Positions 23,754 to 31,747 of a DNA stretch of 40,824 nucleotides are shown in pieces (position 1 is the stretch's first letter; every line of letters starts with the position of its first letter). Both the position numbers and the translations under genes were made by a program. The stretch is from NCBI GenBank assembly GCA_002862545.1, contig PKDJ01000145.1:1-40824 (forward strand). Direction: 5' to 3'. The notes under the pieces were generated by a model. The model made no database searches, was not told where the DNA came from, and saw only the letters and a list, made by a program, of their open reading frames with translations. This DNA is from Pseudomonadota bacterium (GTDB lineage: Bacteria > Myxococcota_A > UBA796 > GCA-2862545).

Positions 23754-25777
23754 AGCGACTAGCAGTCATCGCGGGGCTCCTGTGCTCGAGCGTGGCGAGC
23801 GCCCAGTCCGTGGCGGTCCTGGGTGCACCCTTCGACGCCTCGTGGAACGAGGACGTTCGTGACTACCTGGCCTGCACCGGACTGTTCTTCGGGGCTCGGG
23901 TCGATGTCTTCGATGTCGGGGCTGAGACCCCCTCGTCCGTCGACCTCGCGCCCTACAGCGCCGTGCTCGTCTACTCCGACCGGCCCTTCGCCGATGGCGT
24001 CGCTCTCGGTGACAGCCTCGCCACCTTCGTCGAGGGTGGCGGCGGCGTGGTGCTCGCTGCCGGCTCCTTCGCGGACGGCCGCGGGATTGACGGGCGCTTC
24101 GAGATCCAGGGCTACCTTCCCGTCACCCGAGGCACCCTGGTTCAGGCGGGCGGAGGACTTGAGATCACCCCGCTTCCCGACTTCAGGTGGGACATCGGGC
24201 AGGTCTGGGGGCACCCGCTCCTCTACGGCGTCAACGAGTTCGACGGCGGCAATGCCTCGACGCAGGTCGCCGGCATCGAGGTCCGTCCACCGGCCATCCA
24301 GATCGCGGAGTGGTCGAACGGTGAGGTCGGCGTGGTCGTGCTCGAGCCGCCGACGCCCGAGGCCGGTCGGGTCGCTGTGGTCAATGCGTTCCCGCCCAGC
24401 TCCACCTCCGACACCGACCTCTGGCGCGCCAGCAGCGACGGTGACCAGCTCTTCGCGCGCGCCCTCGTCTGGGCCTCGCGCGGCTTCGAGCCGCTCCCGG
24501 CCAACTTCTCGATCTCCCAGGACCTGAACTGCAACGGCATCGACGTAGACGACGAGCCGGAGATCGAGGTCAGCGAAGACTGCGACTTCGACACGAACGA
24601 TCTGTACTGGGACTACCACATCTGGGAGTGCGACTACCCGACCGACTCCTACGACGACGATGGTGACCTGCTCTCGATGGGCACCATCAACATCGAGGAC
24701 AGCGACAACCCGGGCCTGCCCCACGGCACCTTCTCGCTGTCATGCGACAACTGTGGCGACGACTTCAACCCAGAGCAGGCCGACATCGACATGGACGGTG
24801 CCGGCGACCTCTGCGACAACTGCCACTTCGTCATGAACCCGATGCAGACGAACTCCGACGGCGACTGCCACGGAGACGACTGCGACAACTGCCCGCTGAC
24901 GGACAACCCCGATCAGTACGACACGGACTTCGACGGTGTCGGAGACGCCTGCGACAACTGCCCGGAGGTTCCGAACCCGCCGCCAGGCTTCGAGCAGGCC
25001 GATGACGACGGCGACACCGTGGGCAACGAGTGCGACAACTGCCCGACCTTCCCCAATCCGGCGCAGAGCGACGTGGACGAAGACCGCATCGGAGACGACT
25101 GCGACAACTGCCCGGAGCTCCCCAACCCGGGTCAGGGCGACCAGGACGAAGACGGCGTGGGTGATGTCTGCGACAACTGCCCGACGACCCCGAGCCCCGA
25201 CCGCACGGACACCGACCTCGACGGCTTCGGAGATGCCTGCGACAACTGCCGCGACATCGAGAACTTCGACCAGAACGATGTCGACCGTGACCAGTTCGGT
25301 GATGCCTGCGACAACTGCCCCACCATCTCCAACCCGGCGCAGGAAGACGCCGATGAGGACGGTGTCGGTGACACCTGCGATCTCTGCCCCGAGATGGCCG
25401 ACCCTGAGCAGGCCGACGCCGACAGCGACGGCGTGGGCGACGTGTGCGACAACTGCCCCGTCGACGCCAATGATGATCAGGCCGACCGTGACAACGACGG
25501 CTTCGGCGATGACTGCGACTTCTGCCCGACCGTGGAGTCGGAGGAAAACCTCGACAGTGACGGCGACGGCATCGGCGATGCCTGTGACAACTGCCCCGAC
25601 GACCCGAACCCCGACCAGGCCGACGACGACGGGGACGGCACCGGTGATCCCTGTGACACGCTCGGTCTACGTGGTGGTGGTGACCTGACCCAGGACTGCT
25701 CGACGGGCGGCGGGGCGGCGTCGTGGGCGTGGCTGGTGGCCGTGGGCCTCGTCGGTCTGCGCCGGCGGCGGCGCTAG
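23750..25777 (+). CDS. Surface protein with TSP3 repeats and MYXO-CTERM-like tail, copy 2
   Basis: This 675-residue paralogue of the preceding protein has the same order of parts. A signal peptide ends near ASA at residue 18. The head domain starts [24 protein letters not shown] and includes [29 protein letters not shown] and [11 protein letters not shown]. The junction reads [15 protein letters not shown]. Thirteen TSP3 repeats follow, most with the canonical CDNCP core. The tail has DCSTGGG, a short hydrophobic helix and five Arg. The ATG overlaps the upstream TGA (ATGA), so the two are translationally coupled and probably made in similar amounts. Equal repeat number and shared order show a whole-gene tandem duplication, while the heads have diverged. 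Function unknown; expected at the cell surface. Confidence 0.9.
24742..25653 (+). repeat. TSP3 repeat-coding DNA, 13 units (copy 2)
   Basis: Similar to the array in copy 1 but more uniform, with the TGCGACAACTGCCC core recurring in most units. This may reflect gene conversion within this copy or stronger constraint. Confidence 0.85.
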
Positions 25778-25798
25778 GGCGACGAGCGCACCGGCCTG

Positions 25799-27262
25799 CT
25801 AGGTCGGCTTCCGTAGCAAGAGGGCCTCGAACCGCGTGATGAGCGGGCCGGGGCCTTCGTCGCTCGTGGGCACCCACCGCAGACCCTCGACGGGTCGTGG
25901 GAGCGTGAGGGTGTGAGGCTCATAAGCCCGTGCCTCCAGTGACCAGCCCTCGGCCGCGGCGAGTGCGCGGAGGCCCTGGTAGCATCGACGCTCGAGCTGG
26001 CGTGCGTGCAGGTCGGCTCCGAGCAGCTCGGCCATGCCGATGCGGGTCACCTCGAGGCCGCACCCGACGGCGACGCGGGCCAGGTGGCCGAAGTGAATGC
26101 TCACCTCTGGATGATCGAGCTGGGTGGCCTCCTCCGGTGGAGCATCGTCTCCGAACTCGGACACATACGCGGTTCCGCCGGGACGCAGCACGCGCGCGAT
26201 CTCTTCGATCAGCTGCCAGGCTCCCAGGTTGTACCAAGCTCGATGGGGCCACGGTGTGATGCCGAAGCGCTCGAGTGCTGCTCGGACGGTGCGTGCTCTG
26301 TCGCCACTCGAGTCAGGCCCGACCGGCACGGCCTCCAGATCGGCGATGACCTCGTTGTTGATCACGCGGTCGATGGAGCCGTCCCGCAGGGGGAGCCGCA
26401 CCCCGTCTGCACAGAGCGCGTGTGTGCCGGGCGCCGTCGTGGCTTGGGTGGCGAGGAGGGCAGGGGACAGGTCGATGCGCAGGTAGTCGTCGTCGGCCCA
26501 GGCGGCTGCGACCTCGCCCGAGCCACAGCCGATCTCGACCGTCCAGCCGCTGTCGGTCCACCCGCGCGCTCGCAGGGCAGCCCGGAGCCTCTCACCGAAG
26601 CGCACCCCGGAGAGGGCGGCGTGAGGTCGGCCCAGCGCGTGAGCAACAGTGGTCTCGACATCGTCGAAGTGCCGCTCGCCGTTGGCTATCGCGAGGTGCC
26701 AGGACGTGAGTGTCGTCTGACCCTCGGAGCCATAGCGGTCTGCGGGTCGGGCATTCGCCTCGCGCGGCGGACTGACGAGCCGGCTGAGGGCGGCCCGCCC
26801 CCAGGCTGTGGGTGGCGTCACATGGAGCTGGAGGGCCTGATGCTCCGGGCGAGTCAGGCGCCGACAGAGCGCGACGGCGTCGCTGCGATGGACGCCGGTC
26901 CGCTCGACGAGCTGACCGAGGGTGTACCGACTGTTCATGGCTCGCCACAGCCGGTGCTCGTCAGCAGACAGGGGCAGCGCCTGCCAGGCGTGTCCTCCTG
27001 CACCGTGACTTCCCGGGACGGGCAGCCACAGGGCTGGACGGTCAGGCAGCAGCAGAGTGGAGGCGTGGCGGCAGGGAATCCGCTGGAGAGGGTCCGGATC
27101 GGCGAGGAGGTCCAGTGTGTCGAGGCGGCGCCTCAGGGCTCCACCCTCGGGACCCTCCAGTCGCGCCAAGGCCTCGTCGCCCAGCGCGATGTGCCTCCCG
27201 GTGACGTTGGACCACAGCACCGTGCGGCCGTCGGACTGCCGCCAGCGGGTGACATCAGCCAC
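25799..27262 (-). CDS. Class I SAM-dependent methyltransferase with N-terminal helix-turn-helix-like extension
   Basis: This 487-residue protein carries a Rossmann methyltransferase domain in its C-terminal half. VEIGCGSGEVAAAW (motif I) is followed by LRIDLSPALLATQ, then ALCADGVRLPLRDGSID, then IARVLRPGGTAYVSEF. The N-terminal 200 residues are not part of the usual fold. They include HIALGDEALARLEGPEG, reminiscent of PqqD-like peptide-carrier folds, and YTLGQLVERTGVHRSDAVALCRRL, a winged-helix-like segment. PqqD-like domains bind peptides in RiPP pathways, but no precursor or radical-SAM gene is nearby, so this stays weak. The GTG start at 27262 overlaps the GNAT gene stop by 8 bases, showing coupling. 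The substrate is unknown. Confidence 0.82.
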   Translation of the reverse strand: MADVTRWRQSDGRTVLWSNVTGRHIALGDEALARLEGPEGGALRRRLDTLDLLADPDPLQRIPCRHASTLLLPDRPALWLPVPGSHGAGGHAWQALPLSADEHRLWRAMNSRYTLGQLVERTGVHRSDAVALCRRLTRPEHQALQLHVTPPTAWGRAALSRLVSPPREANARPADRYGSEGQTTLTSWHLAIANGERHFDDVETTVAHALGRPHAALSGVRFGERLRAALRARGWTDSGWTVEIGCGSGEVAAAWADDDYLRIDLSPALLATQATTAPGTHALCADGVRLPLRDGSIDRVINNEVIADLEAVPVGPDSSGDRARTVRAALERFGITPWPHRAWYNLGAWQLIEEIARVLRPGGTAYVSEFGDDAPPEEATQLDHPEVSIHFGHLARVAVGCGLEVTRIGMAELLGADLHARQLERRCYQGLRALAAAEGWSLEARAYEPHTLTLPRPVEGLRWVPTSDEGPGPLITRFEALLLRKPT

Positions 27263-27797
27263 GCCAGACCATCCGCACGTGGTTGCCGATCGGGGGAATG
27301 TCGAACGGCTCACCGGTCGCGACCCAGCCCTCGCGCGCGTAGAAGCCGACGACCCGCTCACGGGCGTTGCACCACATCGGCTCCGCCACGTCGAGCTGGG
27401 TCTGTCGTAGCAGGGCCGCGCCGAGGCCTTGGCCGCGGTACTCCGGCAGGGTCGCCATCCCGCGCAGCTGCCACTGGGGCCTCGGTGCATCGCAGGGCTC
27501 GGGTGCGGGGCGGCGCATCACGGACACCACGCCGATCACGAGCCCCGAGCGGTCTGCGACCCAGTGTCGGGTGTCGCCCGCATCGTCACCGTCGAAGATG
27601 GCGGTCTCGCGAGGCCGGCCCTCCCGCAGGACCGCGTGACGAACGTCAATCACCTCGTGGGGCTTGGCGCTTCGAAAGAGGATGGGCTGCACGGCGTGCT
27701 CCACGGCCTTGACGGGGGCACCGAGGAGACCTCGGATCACTGCTGTGGCGAGGTCCAGAGCGAGCTGGACGAGTCGCGCTACGAGGTTGGCGAGCAC
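27255..27797 (-). CDS. GNAT-family N-acetyltransferase
   Basis: This 180-residue protein has a hydrophobic or amphipathic N-terminal helix (about 1-40, LANLVARLVQLALDLATAVIRGLLG) that is not part of the usual GNAT domain and may attach it to a membrane or partner. The acetyltransferase core follows. VIDVRHAVLREG is the first helix region. LRGMATLPEYRGQGLGAALLR carries the acetyl-CoA pyrophosphate motif (R/Q-x-x-G-x-G/A). CNARERVVGFYAREGW is the late beta-bulge and helix typical of the fold. The family moves acetyl from CoA to amines; the acceptor is unknown. It lies 4 bases after the MORN-like lipoprotein and overlaps the methyltransferase, so the three form one operon. Confidence 0.85.
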   Translation of the reverse strand: MLANLVARLVQLALDLATAVIRGLLGAPVKAVEHAVQPILFRSAKPHEVIDVRHAVLREGRPRETAIFDGDDAGDTRHWVADRSGLVIGVVSVMRRPAPEPCDAPRPQWQLRGMATLPEYRGQGLGAALLRQTQLDVAEPMWCNARERVVGFYAREGWVATGEPFDIPPIGNHVRMVWRG

Positions 27798-27801
27798 GCG
27801 C

Positions 27802-28407
27802 TCACAGCTCGCGCTGACTGACTAGCCGGCCGCTGCGGTAGATCCGCTCGCGGACGGCGATGTCGTCTCGGTTGTACTCGAGCCAGGTGCCGTCGGGTGC
27901 ACCCATGATGTAGGCCCCCTCGATGCGGAGGTCACCCTCCCAGTACAGCCACGGGCCGTGCTCTCGGCCCTCGACGAACTCGCCCTCCGACTTGCGGTCG
28001 CCGCTGACGTGGAACTCGGTCCAGACCCCGTTCTTTACGCCGTGAGCATAGTTGCCCTGGCGCTCGGGAGTGCCGGTGGGGAACCAGTAGAGCCAGGGGC
28101 CGTTCTTCTCTCCCTGGTAGTAGTCGCCGGTCGCCCGACGCTCTTCGTTCGTGTGCCACTCGATGGCGGGGCCGTGCCGCAGCCACTTGCCCGTCGGGAG
28201 GCTTCGCTGGCACCAGACCTCCTGGCCAGCAGGGGGCGGAGCCCCGGCGCCCTCGGTGCCATCGGCACAGAAGAGGTCTGGATGCACCTGCACCGGCTCG
28301 GGCTCTGGCTCGACAATCTCCTTCTTCTTGCAGCCGGCGACGCTGACGAGGACAGACAGGGCCAGCATCGCGTTACGAGCGCTGCGGCGCGAGGAAGAGG
28401 TGCGCAT
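27802..28407 (-). CDS. Lipoprotein with MORN-like/YwqK-type repeats
   Basis: This 201-residue protein has a lipoprotein signal (MRTSSSRRSARNAMLALSVLVSVAGC, lipid Cys near 26). An acidic Pro/Glu linker leads to tandem repeats: HGPAIEWHTNEERRATGDY, NGPWLYWFPTGTPERQGNY, NGVWTEFHVSGDRKSEGEF, HGPWLYWEGDLRIEGAY and DGTWLEYNRD. These follow the G-x-W-x-x-[WY]-x-x-x-G-x-x-x-x-x-G-x-[FY] pattern of MORN_2/YwqK repeats, which form beta-hairpin stacks. In the YwqK case they occur in antitoxin-like proteins, but a lipid-anchored copy is more likely structural. The ATG is part of the CATG shared with the divergent amidohydrolase. The shorter ATG at 28368 would give an unusually short signal. Confidence 0.85.
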   Translation of the reverse strand: MRTSSSRRSARNAMLALSVLVSVAGCKKKEIVEPEPEPVQVHPDLFCADGTEGAGAPPPAGQEVWCQRSLPTGKWLRHGPAIEWHTNEERRATGDYYQGEKNGPWLYWFPTGTPERQGNYAHGVKNGVWTEFHVSGDRKSEGEFVEGREHGPWLYWEGDLRIEGAYIMGAPDGTWLEYNRDDIAVRERIYRSGRLVSQREL

Positions 28408-28408
28408 G
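28405..28408. promoter_or_regulatory. CATG shared by two divergent start codons
   Basis: The minus-strand ATG (28407-28405) and the plus-strand ATG (28406-28408) interlock in one CATG. The plus-strand ribosome site GAGGAAGAGG lies inside the minus-strand coding region, and each gene's promoter must lie inside the other. If the minus-strand gene really starts at 28368, about 37 bases separate them. Confidence 0.55.
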
Positions 28409-29836
28409 GAACGAACGGTGCTCCGACTTGCGGTGGCTTTCGGTCTCTCGGCGAGCATAGCGCACGCTGGAGATGAGGAGAGCCCCACCTTGCAGGAGCT
28501 CGAGGCGCGCGGGCTGCGCTCCGTCGAGCCTGTGCCCGCGGTGGAGTTCCCGCCCGTCGTGCTCGTGGGCGGAACGGTCATGACCGCCACGGGAGACGTG
28601 CATGCGCCGGGCTGGGTAGTGCTCGCCAACGGGCAGATCACCGACGTAGGACCTGGCGAGCCTCCGAAGTCGAACACCCATCACGTGATCGACGTGACGG
28701 GTCGCTTCGTCACGCCAGGCCTGATCGACACGCATAGCCATCTTGGGGTCTACCCCTCGCCGGGAGCCGGTGCGCACTCGGATGGCAACGAGATGACAGC
28801 CCCGACCACGCCGGGGGTGTGGGCGGAGCACTCGGCGTGGCCGCAAGATCCGGGCTTCGTGCGTGCTCTCGCCGGTGGTGTCACGGCGCTGCAGCTGCTG
28901 CCGGGCTCGGCAAACCTCGTCGGAGGACGGGGCGTGATCATGCAGAATGTCCCGGCGCGTGGAAGCCGCAACATGCGCTTCCCCGGAGCACCCGAGACGG
29001 TGAAGATGGCCTGTGGCGAGAACCCCAAGCGGGTGTACGGGGAGCGCGGTGGGCCGGCGACCCGCATGGGCAATCTCCGTGGCCAGCGGGCAATCTTCCT
29101 CGAAGCACAGGCGTATGCGGAGGAGTGGAGCGCCTACCACGACGCGCTCGGCGAATCGGATGGAGCCACGAGCAAGCGGTCGAAGAAGAGCTCGTCCGGC
29201 CCTCCCGAGCCTCCCAAGCGAGATCTCGACAAGGAGACCCTCGTCGGGGTGCTCGAGGGGCGGATCCTGCCGCAGATCCACTGCTACCGAGCGGACGACA
29301 TGCTGTCTTTCATGCAGCTGGCTGACGAGTTCGACTTCTCAGTGCGCAGCTTCCACCATGCGCTCGAGGCGTACAAGATTCGTGACGTGCTCGCCGAGCG
29401 CGAGGTCAGCGTGTCGACCTGGGCCGACTGGTGGGGCTTCAAGATGGAGGCCTACGACGGCATCCTCGAGAACGCCGCGCTCGTGCACGACGCAGGCGGT
29501 CGAGCGATCATTCACTCGGACTCTGCCGAGGGGATCCAGCGGCTGAACCAGGAGGCCTCCAAGGCGTACCACGCGGGCGTGCGAGCCGGCATCGAGCTGA
29601 CCGAGGACGACGCCCTCACCTGGATCACGCTGAATCCGGCCTGGGCCCTTGGAATTGATGAGGTCACGGGCACCCTCGAGCCCGGAAAGCGAGCAGACGT
29701 GGTCGTCTGGAGCGGGCATCCGCTGAGCGTCTACAGCCAGGCCGACTTGGTGTTCGTGGAGGGTGTGCTGCGCTGGGATGCGGAGCGTCCTGCGACGTGG
29801 TCGGACTTCGAGATCGGGCAGGGGGTGGACCCATGA
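28406..29836 (+). CDS. Secreted metal-dependent amidohydrolase
   Basis: This 476-residue protein has a signal peptide (about 1-21, ending SIAHA). It belongs to the amidohydrolase superfamily (imidazolonepropionase/dihydroorotase-like TIM barrel). The first metal motif is T-H-S-H at residues 109-112 in GLIDTHSHLG. Later metal or catalytic candidates are IHCYRADD near 290 and SFHHALEAYK near 313. IIHSDSAEG (about 370) holds the Asp region. A composite-sheet C-terminus follows, ending GTLEPGKRADVVVWSGHPL. It should hydrolyse a C-N or similar bond in the periplasm; substrate unknown. A Lys/Ser/Pro insert at about 250-270 is unusual. The next gene overlaps its stop by 4 bases and encodes a related protein lacking the HxH. 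Confidence 0.9.
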   Translation: MERTVLRLAVAFGLSASIAHAGDEESPTLQELEARGLRSVEPVPAVEFPPVVLVGGTVMTATGDVHAPGWVVLANGQITDVGPGEPPKSNTHHVIDVTGRFVTPGLIDTHSHLGVYPSPGAGAHSDGNEMTAPTTPGVWAEHSAWPQDPGFVRALAGGVTALQLLPGSANLVGGRGVIMQNVPARGSRNMRFPGAPETVKMACGENPKRVYGERGGPATRMGNLRGQRAIFLEAQAYAEEWSAYHDALGESDGATSKRSKKSSSGPPEPPKRDLDKETLVGVLEGRILPQIHCYRADDMLSFMQLADEFDFSVRSFHHALEAYKIRDVLAEREVSVSTWADWWGFKMEAYDGILENAALVHDAGGRAIIHSDSAEGIQRLNQEASKAYHAGVRAGIELTEDDALTWITLNPAWALGIDEVTGTLEPGKRADVVVWSGHPLSVYSQADLVFVEGVLRWDAERPATWSDFEIGQGVDP

Positions 29837-31104
29837 TTGCGCTGATGGCACTCGCGGCGCTCGGAGCAGAGTGCACGGTGATCTCGGGCACCACCGCGGC
29901 GACGTCCGAGGGGCTTCAGAAGGGTGTGTCCGTCATCCTCGACGGGGGGCGGGTCGCGGCGGTCGGCCGTGGCCTCGAGGGCCTGGAGCTGACGCTCGGG
30001 GCTCAGTCCGAGGTCTCGGGAGCGAGCTGGCAAGGCCGGTCCTGTGCGTTCGTCCAGGGGAACGGCACCATCACGACGGCCGGACTCATCGCCGTCGACA
30101 GTCAGCTTGGCCTCGTCGAGGTCGGCATGGAGGGGGCCTCCCGCGACAACGATGCGGGAGGGGACGCGATTCGCGCTTCCGTGCGCATCGTCGATGGCTA
30201 CAACCCACGCTCGAGCCTGATCGCGATCCAGCGAGCCGGCGGTGTCACCTCTGCTCTCACTCGCCCGAACGGGGGTTGGGTAGCGGGCCAGGCGGCTCAC
30301 GTGCGCCTCGCGGGTCGTACCCAGGCCGAGGCCGTGGTGAGCGAGAGCGTCACGATGGTGGCGAGCCTCGCAGGCCCGTCGACTGCCGGCGGACTGGCCC
30401 AGCTTGTCGACTTGCTGGACGATGCTCGGGACTACCAGCGGAACAGGGCGGCGTACGCGCAGGGACGAACCCGACCGTACTCTGAGGGGGCGAGTCGGGC
30501 CGACCTCGAGGCCCTGCAGCCGGTGCTCACGGGAGCGCTGCCGCTGTCCCTCACTGCGAACCGTGCGTCCGATCTCGAGGCGCTGGCTCGCTTCAAGGTG
30601 GAGCAGGACATCGCCCTCGTGGTCCATGGAGCGGCAGAGGGATGGCTCGTCGCCGACACCCTCGCCGAGGCCGGCATCCCGGTCGTGGTCGATCCGCTCG
30701 TCTACGGCCCCGGAAGCTTCGACGAGATCCACGGGCGAGCCGACAACGCCAAGCTCCTGGCCGACGCCGGGGTCCAGGTGATGTTTACGGCTGGCACGCA
30801 CAACGCGCGCAACCTGCGACAGCGCGCGGGGAACGCCGTGCGCGGGGGCCTCGCACGCTCTGCTGCGCTGGCCGCGCTGACCGAGGTTCCTGCCGCCGTC
30901 TACGGTCTCGATGCCGGACGCCTCGAGGCAGGGTCGGCGGGAGATGTGGTGGTCTGGTCGGGCGACCCTCTGGAGCTGTCGAGCGCGCCGGTGGCCGTCT
31001 TCGTTGGTGGAGAGGCACGCTCGCTGGAGAACCGCCAGACGCGCCTGCGGGATGCCTACCGCGAGCTTCCAGGCACGCCCACGCCGCCACTCACGCTGCC
31101 GTAG
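29833..31104 (+). CDS. Amidohydrolase-fold protein lacking the HxH metal motif
   Basis: This 423-residue protein starts in the ATGA overlap with the preceding gene. It has a short hydrophobic N-terminus (MIALMALAALGA, Cys at 14) that could be a weak signal or lipobox, then an amidohydrolase-like composite. Where the partner has GLIDTHSHLG, this protein has GLIAVDSQLG: the two His are replaced by Asp89 and Gln91. Later the RAGGVTSALTRPNGGWVAGQ and LVVHGAAEGWLV segments match the fold, VMFTAGTHNARNL keeps one His, and LEAGSAGDVVVWSGDPLEL is the conserved C-terminal strand. It is therefore probably a degenerate or regulatory partner of the active amidohydrolase. Paired amidohydrolases with one degenerate member may form hetero-oligomers. 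It converges on the hydroxylase with a 14-base overlap. Confidence 0.82.
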   Translation: MIALMALAALGAECTVISGTTAATSEGLQKGVSVILDGGRVAAVGRGLEGLELTLGAQSEVSGASWQGRSCAFVQGNGTITTAGLIAVDSQLGLVEVGMEGASRDNDAGGDAIRASVRIVDGYNPRSSLIAIQRAGGVTSALTRPNGGWVAGQAAHVRLAGRTQAEAVVSESVTMVASLAGPSTAGGLAQLVDLLDDARDYQRNRAAYAQGRTRPYSEGASRADLEALQPVLTGALPLSLTANRASDLEALARFKVEQDIALVVHGAAEGWLVADTLAEAGIPVVVDPLVYGPGSFDEIHGRADNAKLLADAGVQVMFTAGTHNARNLRQRAGNAVRGGLARSAALAALTEVPAAVYGLDAGRLEAGSAGDVVVWSGDPLELSSAPVAVFVGGEARSLENRQTRLRDAYRELPGTPTPPLTLP

Positions 31105-31642
31105 TCTCAGTGCGTGCGGCACGCTTCGCCGCGCGTCGTGCACGTGCGGCTCGCTTCTCGCGGTCGGCGGCCTCGCGAGGCGTGCCCTTGTAGGGCTCGC
31201 GGGTGCCCATGACGTGATCGAACCAGGGGAAGGTCACACACCAGTTCGCATCCTGGTTGGGGCCCATGTGGTGGTCGTAGTGCCAGGGGAGGTGCTCGCG
31301 CCCCCACTCCACGTCCTGGTGAGCCCGCTTGTGCCGCCGATAGTAGAGCATGCCCGAGGCCATCAGCGTCGTCGTGAACAACGGTGCAACGGGCAGCAGC
31401 GGCGCATGGGCGGCCGCGAGCAGGGCGAGGCCGAGGAGCTCCTTGCCCTGTGCGTGGGCGCCGAGCGCCGGTCGCTCGTAGTCCGGGTCGACCATCTCGT
31501 TGCGTCGACTCGCCTTGTGGTGCTCGTGGAAGTGAAAGCTCCACATGCTGCTGCGCCGCCTGCCGATGCCATGGAGGACGTGCTTGTGGACCGCCCACTC
31601 GATGGCGTTGGCGTAGAGCAGGCCTGCGGGAATGCCAATCAT
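31091..31642 (-). CDS. Sterol desaturase/carotene hydroxylase-type membrane di-iron enzyme
   Basis: This 183-residue membrane protein has the His clusters of the fatty acid hydroxylase superfamily. HKHVLHG lies near residue 19, HFHEHH near 36, HKRAH near 104 and HYDHHMGPNQDANW near 120. Together they bind two irons and hydroxylate lipids, sterols or carotenoids at the membrane. The small size is nearer to CrtZ-type hydroxylases than to C-4 sterol oxidases. The C-terminus is basic (RAARARRAAKRAARTE). The ATG is preceded by GAGG. It is monocistronic: a promoter with two palindromes lies upstream, and the gene runs tail-to-tail into the amidohydrolase. The substrate cannot be read from sequence. 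Confidence 0.88.
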   Translation of the reverse strand: MIGIPAGLLYANAIEWAVHKHVLHGIGRRRSSMWSFHFHEHHKASRRNEMVDPDYERPALGAHAQGKELLGLALLAAAHAPLLPVAPLFTTTLMASGMLYYRRHKRAHQDVEWGREHLPWHYDHHMGPNQDANWCVTFPWFDHVMGTREPYKGTPREAADREKRAARARRAAKRAARTETTAA

Positions 31643-31656
31643 CAGGACCTCATTTC

Positions 31657-31704
31657 TGACGGTATCGTCATGTTTAATATGACGGGTCCGTCAGGAATGT
31701 GCAA
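31657..31704 (-). promoter_or_regulatory. Promoter and tandem operator of the hydroxylase gene
   Basis: Two 14-base palindromes, TGACG-GTAT-CGTCA (31657-31670) and TGACGG-GT-CCGTCA (31680-31693), lie 23 bases apart centre to centre, separated by the A/T-rich spacer TGTTTAATA. On the minus strand TTGCAC (31699-31704) could be a -35 box and CATATT or TATTAA a -10 between the palindromes. The downstream palindrome is 15 bases before the ATG. A dimeric repressor of the TetR/FadR type bound at both would block the promoter. The local composition, much richer in A/T than elsewhere, supports a control region. No regulator gene is in the window. Confidence 0.6.
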
Positions 31705-31747
31705 CTCGAGGGTCCAAGCGGGGTGTGGCCGGGCTGGTGAGCCGAGC

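Noticed and set aside
26006-27712. 568-codon plus-strand frame opposite the methyltransferase and GNAT genes
   Set aside because: The minus-strand genes carry real SAM and acetyl-CoA motifs, and this frame has none.
25799-28407. MORN-like protein as a YwqK-type antitoxin of a toxin-antitoxin pair
   Set aside because: It has a lipoprotein signal and no toxin gene adjoins, so a surface structural role is more likely.
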